Shown piece after piece: positions 1 to 10,479 of a stretch of 64,000 bases of DNA. This stretch comes from Porphyra umbilicalis (lineage: Eukaryota; Rhodophyta; Bangiophyceae; Bangiales; Bangiaceae): the NCBI GenBank assembly GCA_002049455.2, contig KV918911.1, forward strand, positions 1-64,000, written 5' to 3'. The notes under the pieces were generated by a model, which did no database searches, was not told the origin of the DNA, and worked only from the letters and a program-made list of their open reading frames with translations. Position 1 is the stretch's first letter. The number at the start of each line of letters is the position of its first letter. The position numbers were made by a program, and so were the translations under genes.

Positions 1-1
1 G

Positions 2-454
2 GTGTTGGTCTTTGTGAAGGGCGACCATCGGCTGCTGTATTTGCACTGCCTGCTCCATCGCAATCCATCAGTTGACTTCCTGTTGCGGACGCTTCCACTC
101 CCCGCACAGACCGAGGTGGGCCTGCCGGACAGCGACCAGGTCGGGCAAGGCCCTGCTCACTCGGGCTCAGTGACGAAGCGCAAGCGCGCCCGGACGATGG
201 AGATCACTTTTGGCGGCATGGACGCGCTGGCGAGCGTGCTGACGCCCATTGGGAAGGGTTCCCCAGGCAGCGGTCGCGATGTTGCCTCTGAGATGGCCCT
301 GGATGTCCATGTCAACGCCGAAGCGGTCGCGGCGGTGTGGAAGCAGCTGAGGATTGCACGTGCCGCGGAGGCCGACGACCATGACGATGAGATGGCGCGC
401 ACGATGCGCGTCCACCTGGAGAGGCAGATGGCGAAGCTGCTGCAGTCAGCGTGA
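2..454 (+). CDS. Partial unknown protein, C-terminal part
   Basis: An open frame enters from the left edge and ends at a stop at 452-454, so only a C-terminal part (up to 150 residues) is visible. The last 80 or so residues look protein-like: a basic KRKRAR stretch near residue 59, then a probable helix with WKQLRIARAAEADD, and a charged tail ending in LERQMAKLLQSA. No family is recognised. It lies beside a Harbinger transposase on the opposite strand. Harbinger elements usually carry a second Myb/SANT-like gene whose C-terminus is helical and charged, so this could be that partner, but that is inference only. An AATAAA lies about 120 bases downstream, which supports a real transcript end. 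Confidence 0.3.
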   Translation: MLVFVKGDHRLLYLHCLLHRNPSVDFLLRTLPLPAQTEVGLPDSDQVGQGPAHSGSVTKRKRARTMEITFGGMDALASVLTPIGKGSPGSGRDVASEMALDVHVNAEAVAAVWKQLRIARAAEADDHDDEMARTMRVHLERQMAKLLQSA

Positions 455-574
455 GAGCCGTGTCGGTGTGCTAGTGGTCTAGAGTGTGACATAGGGCCTT
501 GCTACAAGTATTAGCTCGGGGGCGACACCATTGTTGGCGGGGATTTTGGAAAATCTGTGCAGGCCAACCTGTGC

Positions 575-580
575 AATAAA
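575..580 (+). terminator. Poly(A) signal AATAAA
   Basis: A canonical AATAAA in a locally AT-rich stretch, 121 bases downstream of the stop of the partial left-edge frame. It is the likely 3' end signal of that gene. Confidence 0.4.
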
Positions 581-1884
581 AACCTGTATCTTAATTATTT
601 TTCATGCGCTTCCCACATGCACCCAGCGCCGTCCCCCGTGTTTGTTGCCCAGAATGTCTACAAACAGCAACCCCCCCTTTTAATCCGACAACGACACAGG
701 CGCCGCCATGCGTCCCGCCTTCCGGACCGCGTCATAAAAACTCGTACACGGCTATCGCCCTTGGTGAACTCTGCAGTGACAGTCCAACCGTTCGCCGACC
801 AAAGCGGATACATACGCCCCCCCGCCCCTCCCCCATCGCCCACGCCCGCGTTGTCGCACGACGCCTATCCTCCAAAAGGGCGTGCCTCGCAACAGTACGG
901 GGCCGCGGCGGGAGGCAATGCAGCAGGGACATTAGCAGTCGGTCCCGAACATGTGGGCGCCCATCGCCGTTGTGGCCGATGCGCGCCCCGCACATGGCCA
1001 TGTTCGGGGGGGCGGCTGCGGCGGATCACTCAGCCCAGCCAGGTCAGAGAGGGGACGGTCGACCCCATGCCAGAGTCTGGCCGGCCAGTAGGGGTAGCGA
1101 CAAGCGATATCTCACAGAACCCACAGGTGGCCGCCACAGGTACCCTTCCCCCCTCTCCCAGCAGCACACCCATGCGGTGGTGGCCGCGGTACCCCCCCGC
1201 CCCTGACAATGCCGTCCTCTGCCGGCAACGTGGACGCCCGTCTGAGAATCCAAAGGGCGCCGCGACCTTGGTCCAGCCCCCCCTCCCGGCGGCACGGGCC
1301 GAAACCAGCCGTGGCACAGCGGATGCTCCCCCCAAACCCTTCGGCAGCGGGCACCATCGTCGGCGCTCCCCCGTCGCAATACCGGCCGGCGCCGTCCTGG
1401 ACACATCTTATCCAGGTAGGCCTGCTGGCTGCGGCCGGTGAGCAGACTGGGTGTGATGGAGTCTGCTTTTCGGCAACCAGCAGTCGTGGATAGCGGCGCA
1501 TTTGAACGAGGCCCGCAGCACATTGCGTGGACTGGGCATCTCAAGTAGAGCAGCACCTCATATCTTACAGTGATAGGATCATATCCTGCGCCGGTGTTGG
1601 ACAGCCATCAGCTGACAGCACACAAATGGATCATTGGTCTAATAATTCCACGTGCTGGTGGAAATTGTATTTGTCTTGCAAGAACGCGTCGCCGCTGTGC
1701 GACCGTCTTCTTCCCTGTGTAGAGCGTGATGCTCATGTGGATCCCTCTTGCGCTTCCATCAAGGCGCTCCATGGAAACGATGTACAGACACCTATTTTTG
1801 AATGACCGGAAACTTGGCGCATGGCTGTGCTCCACAAGGAAAAATAACAAGGCAGTGAAAAAAAGCGGTTCTATTCGAAAAAAG
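581..1884. other. No gene recognised
   Basis: GC-rich and C-run-rich DNA with several long frames on both strands. None shows a conserved motif, and their composition (P, R, G, A) is what random GC-rich DNA gives. The part next to 1885 is probably 3' flanking or untranslated DNA of the Harbinger transposase on the minus strand. Confidence 0.5.
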
Positions 1885-3966
1885 TCAAGACGGCCGACGG
1901 CACTGCAGATTCTTGAGCTGCCAAGTCAAAGCCACCCGCAAGGGGCACACCTCCCGGTCGCGTCTGCGTTGTCGTAGGCGCTGGTCGAGGTCACACTGAT
2001 GTCGCATAATGTCCGCCCCCGACGCACACGCAGCGTCGTCGACGCCGAGGACCACCACACACGGGCTGCTGCGGTCCGTCAAAAAGATGTGCATCTTGAC
2101 CGCCACTCGGAGGATCTTGCTGCACACCGCCAGAGGGAAGCGCAAAGGCCGCCAAAATATCCCCCACCGGCCGACAATCTGCCCAAAGACCTGCTCCGCA
2201 AACGTGCGCGACGAGCTGTGCCAATAGTTGAACGAGTCTTTGTCCCACGGCAGGTTCTTCCCCGGCCATGGGGTCAGCATGCGGCGGCCGGCCACGTAGG
2301 CGTCGTCTGCCGCGACCCAAAACCCCTCCGGCAACGACCCTTCCGCGTCCAGGACCGCTGCCAACCCGCTCGTAGCCAGCGCCGTGCTATCGTGGCAGGA
2401 TCGTGCCGTCACTGCCGAGAGGAACTGTACCTTGAAGTCCGCCCCGACTGCCGCCTGCACGTTAATCGCGAAAAAACCCTTGCGGGGCCAGTACGCCATC
2501 GGGTTAGGCACGTCGGTCACGCGCAGGCGCTGAATGCGCAACGCGAAGCCGTCGATGGCCGAAACACACCAGCGGAGTGGGTTGCTCTGCCCCTGGAAAA
2601 GAGCGCACTTTGCGTGGCCAACTCGGCATCTGTTGATGGGAATTTAATGTTGCGCAAGAAGGGCGCACCATCCAAGGCAGCAAGCACCTACAAAAAAAGA
2701 ACCAGGAATAAAATCAAGCAGACTGGATTGGAGCTCGGGTCAGCACGGTGCCAAAAAAGGAAAACAAAGGACAACCATCGAAAAAGAACAACAGAAAAGC
2801 AGCCGAATACTTGAGACAGAGAGAAGGTCGAGGGCTCTCTCGACTCACTCCCTCGAGCAGCACGGCGACGCACGAATAGGACAGGAAATCAGCAAACTTA
2901 CCTGGTGGAACACCGTGTACACCGTGCAGCGGCCAACACCAAAAGCGAGCATACAATCCAGGTAGGACGCGCCTGCCAGTAGGCGGAGCGCCATTGCCAG
3001 TCTGCAGTCCACAGGGATCCCCTCCCCGCTGGACAGCGCAGCCATTTGCTCATCCACGTTCAGCCGGCCGCCGAGAGCTTCCCGCAAAGCGAAAAAGTCA
3101 TCCCTCGTCATGCGGAAAAGGAGGCGGAAATCCTTGCCTGACACCTGGTCAAGACCGCGGAGCCACCCCAAACGCGTGCGACAACAACGTGTGTACTCAC
3201 GGGGGGACGCAGCAACAACACACGCTGCGGCGTGCACAACCGACACAACAGCCACCGCGGGGGCAATGGCCACCGCGGGTTGCGCTCCCCGCTGCCGCGA
3301 CCGGCGTACCCCGGAATCCACCACGCAGCGCCGTCGATCAGCCGACGGCCAGCGCGGAAGCGCCCGGCGCGGTCGCGGCGTCATCGTAGGGGCCAAAAGC
3401 TGTGCTTCGACGTCAACGGCGACGTCAACCGCGCGTGCGTCGAGGTCCAGTGGTGCTCGAGAAGCGAGAGCGGTGGCGGGCGCAGCTTGCTGGGCGCTAT
3501 ATGCCTGTCCGGACGCGGGGCGCAGGGTGTCCGCGGGTCGCCGTTTCGGCCACCTGGCACGCGCAGCCTCCTCACGGATGACACCCCGTCGTGCACGGCC
3601 TCTGGATGGGACGGAGTGTTGCCTGGCCGTGTGAAAAGAAATTGACTGGATATGCCCAACTGTAAATGGTCGTTCCATCCGGGAAAGTGGGTCTGGACGC
3701 TCGAGTGGCAGGACGCGCAGCGCAGTGGCGCTGGGGTCGTTCACGGACCTCTCATCTGTCGGCGCAGGCAACTTGTGCGCACTCGGCCAGCGACAGCAGC
3801 CGCTGGAGCCGTGCACCCTGTGCCAACGTGGCGGTGTCAGTGCTAGGGGCGCCCAGTGTGGCAGGAACCCGTAATGCGGGCGCTGTCTGAGGAGGGGGGC
3901 AAGGTGGGGGCGGAGTGGCGCGCTCTCTGTACGTATCGTGGTCGTTCGCACAGATGTGGCGCGCAA
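1885..3966 (-). CDS. PIF/Harbinger DDE transposase, two exons, one frameshift
   Basis: Cut-and-paste transposase of the PIF/Harbinger superfamily. Exon 1 ends at 2902 and contains the typical N-terminal block FRMTRDDFFALREAL, then LAMALRLLAGASYLDCML and a helix-turn-helix-like GVGRCTVYTVFHQ. A 214-bp GT-AG intron (2901 down to 2688) follows in phase 0. Exon 2 starts VLAALDGAPFL and reaches the catalytic core: first Asp in SAIDGFALRIQ, the RKGFFAINVQ block, second Asp in ADDAYVAGR, and Glu in FAEQVFGQIVGRWG. Between FPSTDAELATQSALFSRG and QSNPLRWCVSAIDG the frame changes by one base at a run of C near 2590, so the copy is probably inactive unless this is a sequence error. The true start is uncertain: the frame is open to 3966, but only residues after about position 3160 look conserved. 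A donor-like GTGAGT near 3195 hints at another 5' intron. No terminal inverted repeats were found. Confidence 0.85.
2688..2901 (-). other. Intron of the Harbinger transposase
   Basis: On the minus strand the donor reads CCAG|GTAAGTTTGC at 2902/2901. The acceptor reads a T-run followed by GTAG|GTGCTT at 2688/2687. Removing the 214 bases joins VFHQ to VLAALDG in phase 0 and restores the usual spacing between the family's two conserved blocks. Confidence 0.75.
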
Positions 3967-4326
3967 ATGATCCCTGACAGCACCGGCAGGTGTTCGCTGA
4001 GCGACTGATCCTCAGCTGCTTCCAGGCACGTCCCCCGTCCTTCGTCATCGTCGCGATCGGGATTGTGCGGCTCGCACGCTTTCTCGTGTTGGCGAGTTGT
4101 CCGGTCCGACAGCGCTGAGAATCTCGGTCTAAAACGTAAATAATGGTGCACCGTCAAGAACACCTGTTCTCAATCACGGTGAAACATCGGACTTACTCTT
4201 GCAGTTTGGCTCAATCACGTTCACGCGGGCTCACCGTCTAGACTGGGCCTCATCACGCCCAAGCAGGAAAGGGCGTGCACTGGGGCTTGATCTCATAGAA
4301 TAATTACGCCGCCGCCGAACTTACCA
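3967..4326. other. No gene recognised; upstream flank of the transposase
   Basis: No convincing gene. Around 3950-4030 the minus strand could encode RAWKQLRISRSAN followed by a cysteine cluster (CRCCQ). The WKQLRI part repeats, inverted, a 17-bp word of the left-edge frame. Confidence 0.35.
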
Positions 4327-4328
4327 TA

Positions 4329-4460
4329 CAGCCGTTCTCCCAAAAATCCCGCACTCCAACTGTTCCAAAACATTTCCAAATCGGCCTCTGCGGGGTCGTA
4401 GAGGCCGATTTGGAACTCTTTTGCAACTGTTAGAGTGCGGGATTTTTAGGAGAACGGCTG
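4329..4460. mobile_element. Foldback MITE, TA target duplication
   Basis: Two 61-bp arms that are inverted copies of each other with about six mismatches surround a 10-bp loop, giving 132 bp in all. The ends read CAGCCGTTCTCC and its complement. TA dinucleotides at 4327-4328 and 4461-4462 flank it as the target duplication. A TA duplication with CAG-starting ends is typical of non-autonomous Tc1/mariner-pogo elements. A pogo-type transposase lies about 11 kb away, but matching ends were not found there. Confidence 0.85.
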
Positions 4461-4462
4461 TA

Positions 4463-5277
4463 GTGCAATCCAAAGAACTGGAGACGTGGGCGGGCGCGCC
4501 GTGCTGAAGCCCAAGACTATCAGCCCACGGGCCCTCGCACGCTGCCCCAAGCGCCACGGGGTTGGCCCACTCCTAGACGGGAGCCCCTTCCACATTGTCT
4601 GAGTCGGTGGCTGCAGCTGCGACGGCAGCTTCTGCATCTGTCGTTGCCTCTATTTTACTGCGACAGTGATGCGAAGACTGCCTAGCCGCCGTCCGTCCTC
4701 GTACTTCCCCCCCCTCCCGCCCATGGGGCGAAGCCACGCGTCTTCCTCTTCAACCTCTTTGACCAAGAGTTGTACATGAAGGATGCCAAGGCAGCCTTCG
4801 GTGTGTGATTGATTGGTTCTTTACAGCCCCAATGCAGTTCACAATGATTGCCGCCAGTCCGAAAGGGGTGTTAAATAATTAAGGAACAAGTAGATTTATT
4901 TACGATGGGTGCTACCTGAGCGTGTTCACGCCCCCAAAAGGGGCGTGATTAGGGCGTGATCGGGCGTGATCGGGCGTGAAACGCCCACACGCCCCGGGTT
5001 TGGGGTCGTCAAATACAAGCCTACTTCCGGGCAACGTTGCGAAAATGTCCGTTCCCACAACCAATAGGATCACGTCCTTGGCTCGATTTGACAATCTGCT
5101 GGCCGACAGATTGAAGTGCAACACACATTATCACGCGTGCGCACACATTTTAGTTTTGGCCATCCTGACAAGTACAGCCTTGTAACCTCGGCTGGATTCA
5201 CCTGCAGATGCGTCGAACATACTGAAAGCGCCTCCGTCGTGGAGGGTCTATTGAGCAGCCTACCCGCACACAGTGCC
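4463..5277. other. No gene recognised
   Basis: About 800 bases between the MITE and copia-1 with no convincing coding frame. It holds the GGGCGTGA array listed separately. The last bases are the copia-1 target site. Confidence 0.5.
4926..4996. repeat. Array of GGGCGTGA / TCACGCCC words
   Basis: Four direct copies of GGGCGTGA begin at 4941, 4952, 4962 and 4972, at 10-11-base spacing. They are bracketed by inverted CACGCCC words at 4927 and 4988. Function is unknown. A cluster of binding sites or a decayed tandem repeat are both possible. Confidence 0.6.
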
Positions 5278-5282
5278 GCGGC

Positions 5283-5680
5283 TGTTGAGGCAGCCCCCCA
5301 AGCCCGCGCAGGTAAGTCGGAGTTACCGCGGACTGCCTGGCTAATTCCAGGAGTACTTATGCGGTCATCGGCTTGTTTGGCTGTGCCATTGACATGCATT
5401 GCTGTATGTGTGTGATGTAATTACTTGTACTTGTATCTCCAGGGCAGCTCACTTTGGAGCTGAGCTCGGGGAGATTCTCGTGGGCTCCTCGAGAGGCGTC
5501 GCGATTTGTGGGGTGGTGAGAGCATGTACCCTCCACAGGAGGGAGCACTGCGCTGGCGGGGGGTGCCCCGGCAGGACGTGGCGAGAGAGGCACACGGAGG
5601 GGTTAAGAGCCAGCTGGCCTCGCGCCTCAGACCGCTCTCGAGTAAAGCAACGCATCCACCCAACTACCGCTCACTTCACA
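5283..5680 (+). repeat. copia-1 5' LTR
   Basis: 398 bp from TGTTGAGGC to CTTCACA, preceded by target duplication GCGGC and followed at once by the primer-binding site. It contains a strong splice donor, CAG|GTAAGT, at 5309-5317. Confidence 0.95.
5312..5442 (+). other. Possible LTR leader intron
   Basis: A consensus donor (CAG|GTAAGT) and an acceptor-like TTGTATCTCCAG|GG lie 131 bases apart inside the LTR. Splicing of the 5' leader is plausible but not shown. The same pair occurs in the 3' LTR. Confidence 0.35.
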
Positions 5681-5694
5681 GGTTATGGGCCCAG
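5681..5694 (+). promoter_or_regulatory. Primer-binding site, half-tRNA-iMet type
   Basis: Directly after the LTR comes GGTTATGGGCCCAG. It is an exact 14-base complement of the anticodon stem-loop of eukaryotic initiator tRNA-Met (CUGGGCCCAUAACC), not of its 3' CCA end. Drosophila copia and its relatives (hemiviruses) prime from a cleaved initiator tRNA in this way. Confidence 0.85.
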
Positions 5695-5837
5695 CTGTTG
5701 CTGGTGGTAACCGTCGTCTTCCCTGCGGTCGCTGGCGAGACGACGTTGCTGGGGTCGCGGTGTGTTCCGGCGTCGGGCGGGCGTGTTCTGCTCCCTACGT
5801 CGTTAGTGCGGCGCTGTGCGGCGCCGAGGTCGTCAAC

Positions 5838-8800
5838 ATGGCAGACCACGGCCGCTATGGCGGCCCGCGGTTTGAGCAGCTGGACGACGACTACAAGGTG
5901 TGGGCAGCGTACCAGCGTGCGCAGCTCAAGAAGGAGAAGCTCTGGGCGGCTGTCGTGACGGACCGACCGGCATCTTCGTCCGACGACAAGAAGTCCGACC
6001 CGGTGGTCGACGCGTGGGACGCCATGAACGAGGCGGCGCTGGCGACCATCCAGATGTCGGTCAAGCCCGTGCATCTCAACACGGTCACGGCGGTGGACAC
6101 GGCCAAGGAGGCGTGGGACGCGCTCAAGGTCATGTTCGAGGCACGTGACAACGCGCAGCTGCTGCGGCTCATGGACGAGCTGAGCACTCTGAAGAAAGGC
6201 GGCGACGAGAACATCATCAAGTTTGCGTCGCGCGCCAAGATGATCCGGGACGAGCTCGCCATGCTCGGCAACCCGGTGGACGACAACACGCTTGCGCTGC
6301 GTGTCCTGGCAGGGCTCCCGGCAGAGTACGGGATGCTCAGGACGGTTTTGGAGAACAAGGACACTAAGCTCGTCATGTCGGACGTGACGGCTAAGCTGCT
6401 TCAAGTCGAGCAGCGGAGCATTTCTGTCGGCGCTTCCAAGCCTTCTGGCAGTGTCAAGTCACAAGCCTTTGCGGCAGCGGCGCCTGAGAAACCGTTTGAC
6501 AAGAAGTCGGTCGTGTGCTTCTACTGCAACAAGAAGGGACACATGCAGCGCGACTGCCACAAGAAGAAGGCGGACGAGGCCAAGGGCAAGGGCAAGCCCG
6601 GCGGTGGTGGTCGTGAAGGCGGCCACGGCGGCGGGCCCCACGCGGGTGCCGCTCTGGCCTACACAGCTTCTACTGGCAATGCCGGGAGCAGTAAGGCTCA
6701 CGGGAGCACACGGGGGTTATCAACTTGGGTGCCCGACTCTGGCGCAACCAACCACATGGCCGCCGGCGATAAGGGCTTCACCATCCGGACGGCGGGAAGC
6801 GGGGTCGAGGTCACCTTGGCCAACGGCGATAAGGTGCCCATCAAGGGGCACGGCCACGTCTCCCTGGACGTTGGCAAAGGAAACACGAAGACGCGCATGG
6901 TGCTCGGGGAGGCCATGCTCGTTCCGAACCTGACCAGCAACCTGCTGTCGGTTCGAGCGGTCGACCGCAATCGACGTGCGGTGGTGTTTGTCAACAACGC
7001 CTGTTACATCCTCAGCGACGGGGATGCTGTTCGCTTGAGCGGGGTGCTCGACAAGGCGTCGGTGGTCGGCAAGGTGAACGACCTGGAGCAGTATGTGCTC
7101 AAGGTGACGCCGGTCCAGGCGTCGGCTAACGCGGCATCCACGCGCATAGCTGGGGAGGCGGAGCTGTGGCACCGTCGGTTCAACCACTTGGGGTTGGAGA
7201 ACATCAAGCGGGCGGCCACAATGGTCGACGGCATGCCGTCGACAGTGGCAGACGCTAAGCGCGTCATTGGCACTGTGTGTGTGCCGTGTGTGGACGGCAA
7301 GATGGTTCAGTCGCCCAGCCCCCGCTCGTCAACAGCGACGACCAAGTGCGAACTTGTGCACACCGACATTGGTGGCCCACTCACTGAGTCGTTGGGTGGT
7401 TCCATCTACTTCATGACGGCGCTGGAGGACTCCACGGCGTTCATCACGGCTACGCCTATCAAGACAAAAGGGATGGCCCCGGACGTGCTCAAGACGCGTA
7501 TCAAGCAGCTTGAGACGCTCACGGGGGTCAAGGTCAAGCGCGTCCGTCATGATGGTGCCAAGGAGTACGTCACTAACGACCTCAAGGCATTGTACGAGGA
7601 CAAGGGCATCACGTCGGAGATGACGGCGCCGTACAAGTCACAGCAGAACGGCAAAGCGGAGCGGGTGAACCGCACGCTGATGGAGCGCGTGCGTGCTGCT
7701 CTGCTCGATGCGGGAGCGGAGGAAGAGCTGTGGGCTGAGGCGTTGGCCTCTGTCGTTCATGTTCTGAACCGGTCCCCCAAGGCGGGGCTGGACGAGACGC
7801 CACTGGAGGCTCTAACGGGTCGACGCCCCAACGTCGCGGGATTCCGCGTTTGGGGGAGTCGGGCGTGGGCGCTCAAACCCAAGAAGCAGCAGCGTATGCT
7901 GGAGCAAAGGACCGACGTCGGCCGCTTTGTCGGCTACACTGTCGGTGGCAAGGCCTACCGCATCCTCGAGGACGAGACGAACCAAGTCTTCGAGCGTCGA
8001 GACGTGCTGATGGAGGAGAACCCGGCTAAGGTCGAGACGTCGGCGGTCGGGCCAAGCGCTGGTCCCCGGCTAACTGCGGAGGCTGACGCCGACAGCGTCG
8101 ACGGCACGGAAGGGGAAATGGACATGCTCGACGCCGAAGGCGGGCGTGGGGACGAGTACACCCCCGATGAAACTTCCACAAGCGACAAAGATGGCAGTCC
8201 TCCTTCCCTCGCTGAAGAGAGCGAGAAAGAGGACGATGACGGCGACGGTGACTCGACACCCTGGGTAGGTCAAGCACCTGCGGCCAGTGACAGCGTCGCA
8301 CCGGGGCCTCGTCGCTCGAAGCGCAAGCCAGCTCCCAAGGTAACATGGTGGGAGAAGGAACCCAAGGCGTACCTGGCAAGCGGTACCGCGTCCGCGGCTG
8401 AGGAGGGCTGGGACTTGCACAAACGGCCTGCAAACGAGAAGGAGGCGCGCGCTCGTCCTGACTGGCCGCTGTGGAAGCAGGCCATTAAGGAGGAGGTGGC
8501 GGCACACAAGAACCTTGGCACCTGGTCCAAGACCAACGGTAACAACAAGAAGCACAAGGCCGTCAAGACGCGATTCGTGTTTGACATCAAGCACGACGCG
8601 GAGGGCAAGATGACGCGCTACAAGGCCCGACTCGTGGCCCAAGGTTTCAACCAAGTGCCGGGGCGCGACTTTGATGAGACACGGGCGCCGGTGCCCAACG
8701 CGGCTACGACACGGTCTCCCTTTGCTGTGGCTGCAGCTACTGCCTGGGAGGTTCATCATGTCGATGTCAAGACAGCCTTTCTCAACGCCAAGATGGACAA

Positions 8801-10016
8801 GGAGATGTACATCAAACTCCCCGACGGTGTCGATCCGAAGGGGCTGGAGGGGATGTGTCGGCTTGACCTGGCGCTCTACGGGACAAAGCAGGCGGGGCGG
8901 CTGTAGGGCATCAAGCTGGACAAAGAGCTCAATGAGATGGGGGCGGTCCGGTCCAAGGTGGACCCGTGCCTCTTTGAGTGGCACCACCCCGTGCATGGGT
9001 GCATCTTTATCCTCGTGTACGTCGACGACCTTGTCGTGGCGGGCGAGAAGCTGGCTGGGGTCGAGGCCGTCAAGCGCTTCGTGTCTGCCAGGTTTGAGGT
9101 GCGCGGCATGGGGGAGGTCAAGGACTTTATCGGCATGAAGGTCATGCGCAACCGGGCGGCCAAGACTCTGACGTTGAGCAACCCGGGGCACACCGCGACG
9201 CTGCTGGAGGCGTTCGGGATGGACAAGGCGACGCCGAACAAGACACCGATGGCGCCGGGGGTCAAGCTGACCAAGACAGGGGAGGGCCTGCTGCCGGAAG
9301 GCAACCGTTACGCCGAGTTGGTTGGCTCCCTCCTCTACCTGACTACCACGACGAGGCCAGACATCGCCTTTGCCGTGGGGGTGCTGTCGCGCTTCATGTC
9401 CTGCCCTGAGGAGGACCACATGCGCGCGGCCAAGGGGGTTTTGCGCTACCTGGGCGGGACGACTCGCCTGGGGGTGGTCTACGGCGGCAGCAAGCCGCTG
9501 CAAGGGTTTGTCGACGCCGACTGGGCCGGCGACATCGACGGTCGTCGGTCGACAACCGGTTTCGTCTTTACCTGCAATGGCGGGCCGATTGCGTGGGCGA
9601 GCAAGCGCCAGTCGACCGTTGCCACCTCGACGGCCGAGGCCGAGTACGTGGCCGCCGCGATGGCGACAAAGGAGGCGCTGTGGCTACGCAAGCTGCTGTC
9701 GGCTCTGGGCGTCGACGGCGGAGCCGTGCCGATGGGGGAGGACAACCAGTCCTGCCTGGCGCTGGTCAACAACCCCGAGGCGACGGGGCGGACCAAGCAT
9801 GTCGACGTCGCCTACCACATGGTTCGCGACTACCAGGCGCGCGGGGATGTGGCCTTCTACTTCCTCCCGAGTGCCGACATGCCGGCGGATGGGCTCACCA
9901 AGCCGCTGCCGTCGCCGGCGTTCACGGCTTTCCGGGCTGCCGTCGGGGTTGGTGAAGACCTGGGCGCGGCTGCGCGGGGCGCCGGGCCTGGCGACCCCCT
10001 GTTGGGGGAGTGCTGA
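5838..10016 (+). CDS. copia-1 gag-pol polyprotein (nearly whole)
   Basis: Starts at the ATG for MADHGRYGG; the open frame upstream of it is leader. In order: Gag with WDALKVMFEARDNAQ and the helical core (residues ~1-215); zinc knuckle CFYCNKKGHMQRDC (~227-240); aspartic protease WVPDSGATNHM (~298); integrase zinc domain LWHRRFNHLG and CVPC (~445-490); integrase core with Asp in VHTDIGG, Asp in RHDGAKEY and Glu in NGKAERVNR (~508-615); reverse transcriptase KTRFVFDIKHD to ILVYVDDLVV (YVDD near 1061); RNase H FVDADWAGDIDGRRSTTG and the ADGLTKPLP tail (~1220-1360). This is the copia order, with integrase before RT. About one break interrupts the frame. Confidence 0.93.
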
Positions 10017-10025
10017 GGCGCCATG

Positions 10026-10229
10026 GCGCCACTGGAGGCGTCCAGTGGCGCAGCCCGGGATTCGCGGCAGCGACCTCCGTCGACCTTGCTGCGGGCCGGT
10101 GCCGGCCGTGGACGGTTGCGCTACTATCCACTTGCTCGGGGCCGGCAATGGGGCGCTGTTGCCTTGGGGGGACGGCCGGTTGGGACCGTCCTGGGGCGCT
10201 GTGGCGCCACTGGGGCCGACCAGTGGCGC
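10026..10229 (+). repeat. copia-1 3' region, hairpin family I (two copies)
   Basis: Two hairpins with the same 10-bp stem, GCGCCACTGG / CCAGTGGCGC, lie at 10026-10051 and 10204-10229. Their 6-base loops differ (AGGCGT and GGCCGA). Both are followed by GCAGCC and a TTCGCGG word, so they are parts of a repeated module downstream of the pol stop. copia-2 has the same pair near 46270 and 46460. Confidence 0.75.
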
Positions 10230-10295
10230 AGCCGCGGGTTCGCGGCGATCGCCCGACTCGATTTGGCCTAAGTCGATTTTGGGCGATTTCGGCCG

Positions 10296-10479
10296 GGAGC
10301 TGTAGGCCTACAGCTCCGACGGGTCGAGTCGATTTTGGTGAAGTCGATTTCTTTGTGGTCTTGGGCCCGAATCTGGAAGTCTCCAGCTTCGGGCCAAGTC
10401 GGCCGGTCGGGCCCGACTCGATTTGGTGCAAGTCGATTTTGGCCGATTTTGGCTAAGGGAGCTGTAGGCCTACAGCTCC
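10296..10479 (+). repeat. copia-1 3' region, hairpin family II (two copies)
   Basis: Perfect 22-bp palindromes lie at 10296-10317 and 10458-10479, each an arm GGAGCTGTAGG followed by its complement. They sit in a roughly 162-bp repeated module with many AGTCGATTTTGG words. copia-2 keeps the palindrome but with a paired base change in the two arms. Confidence 0.8.

Noticed and set aside
557-1441. 294-codon plus-strand frame
   Set aside because: P/R/A-rich throughout, with overlapping frames of equal length on both strands and no motif; typical of GC-rich non-coding DNA.
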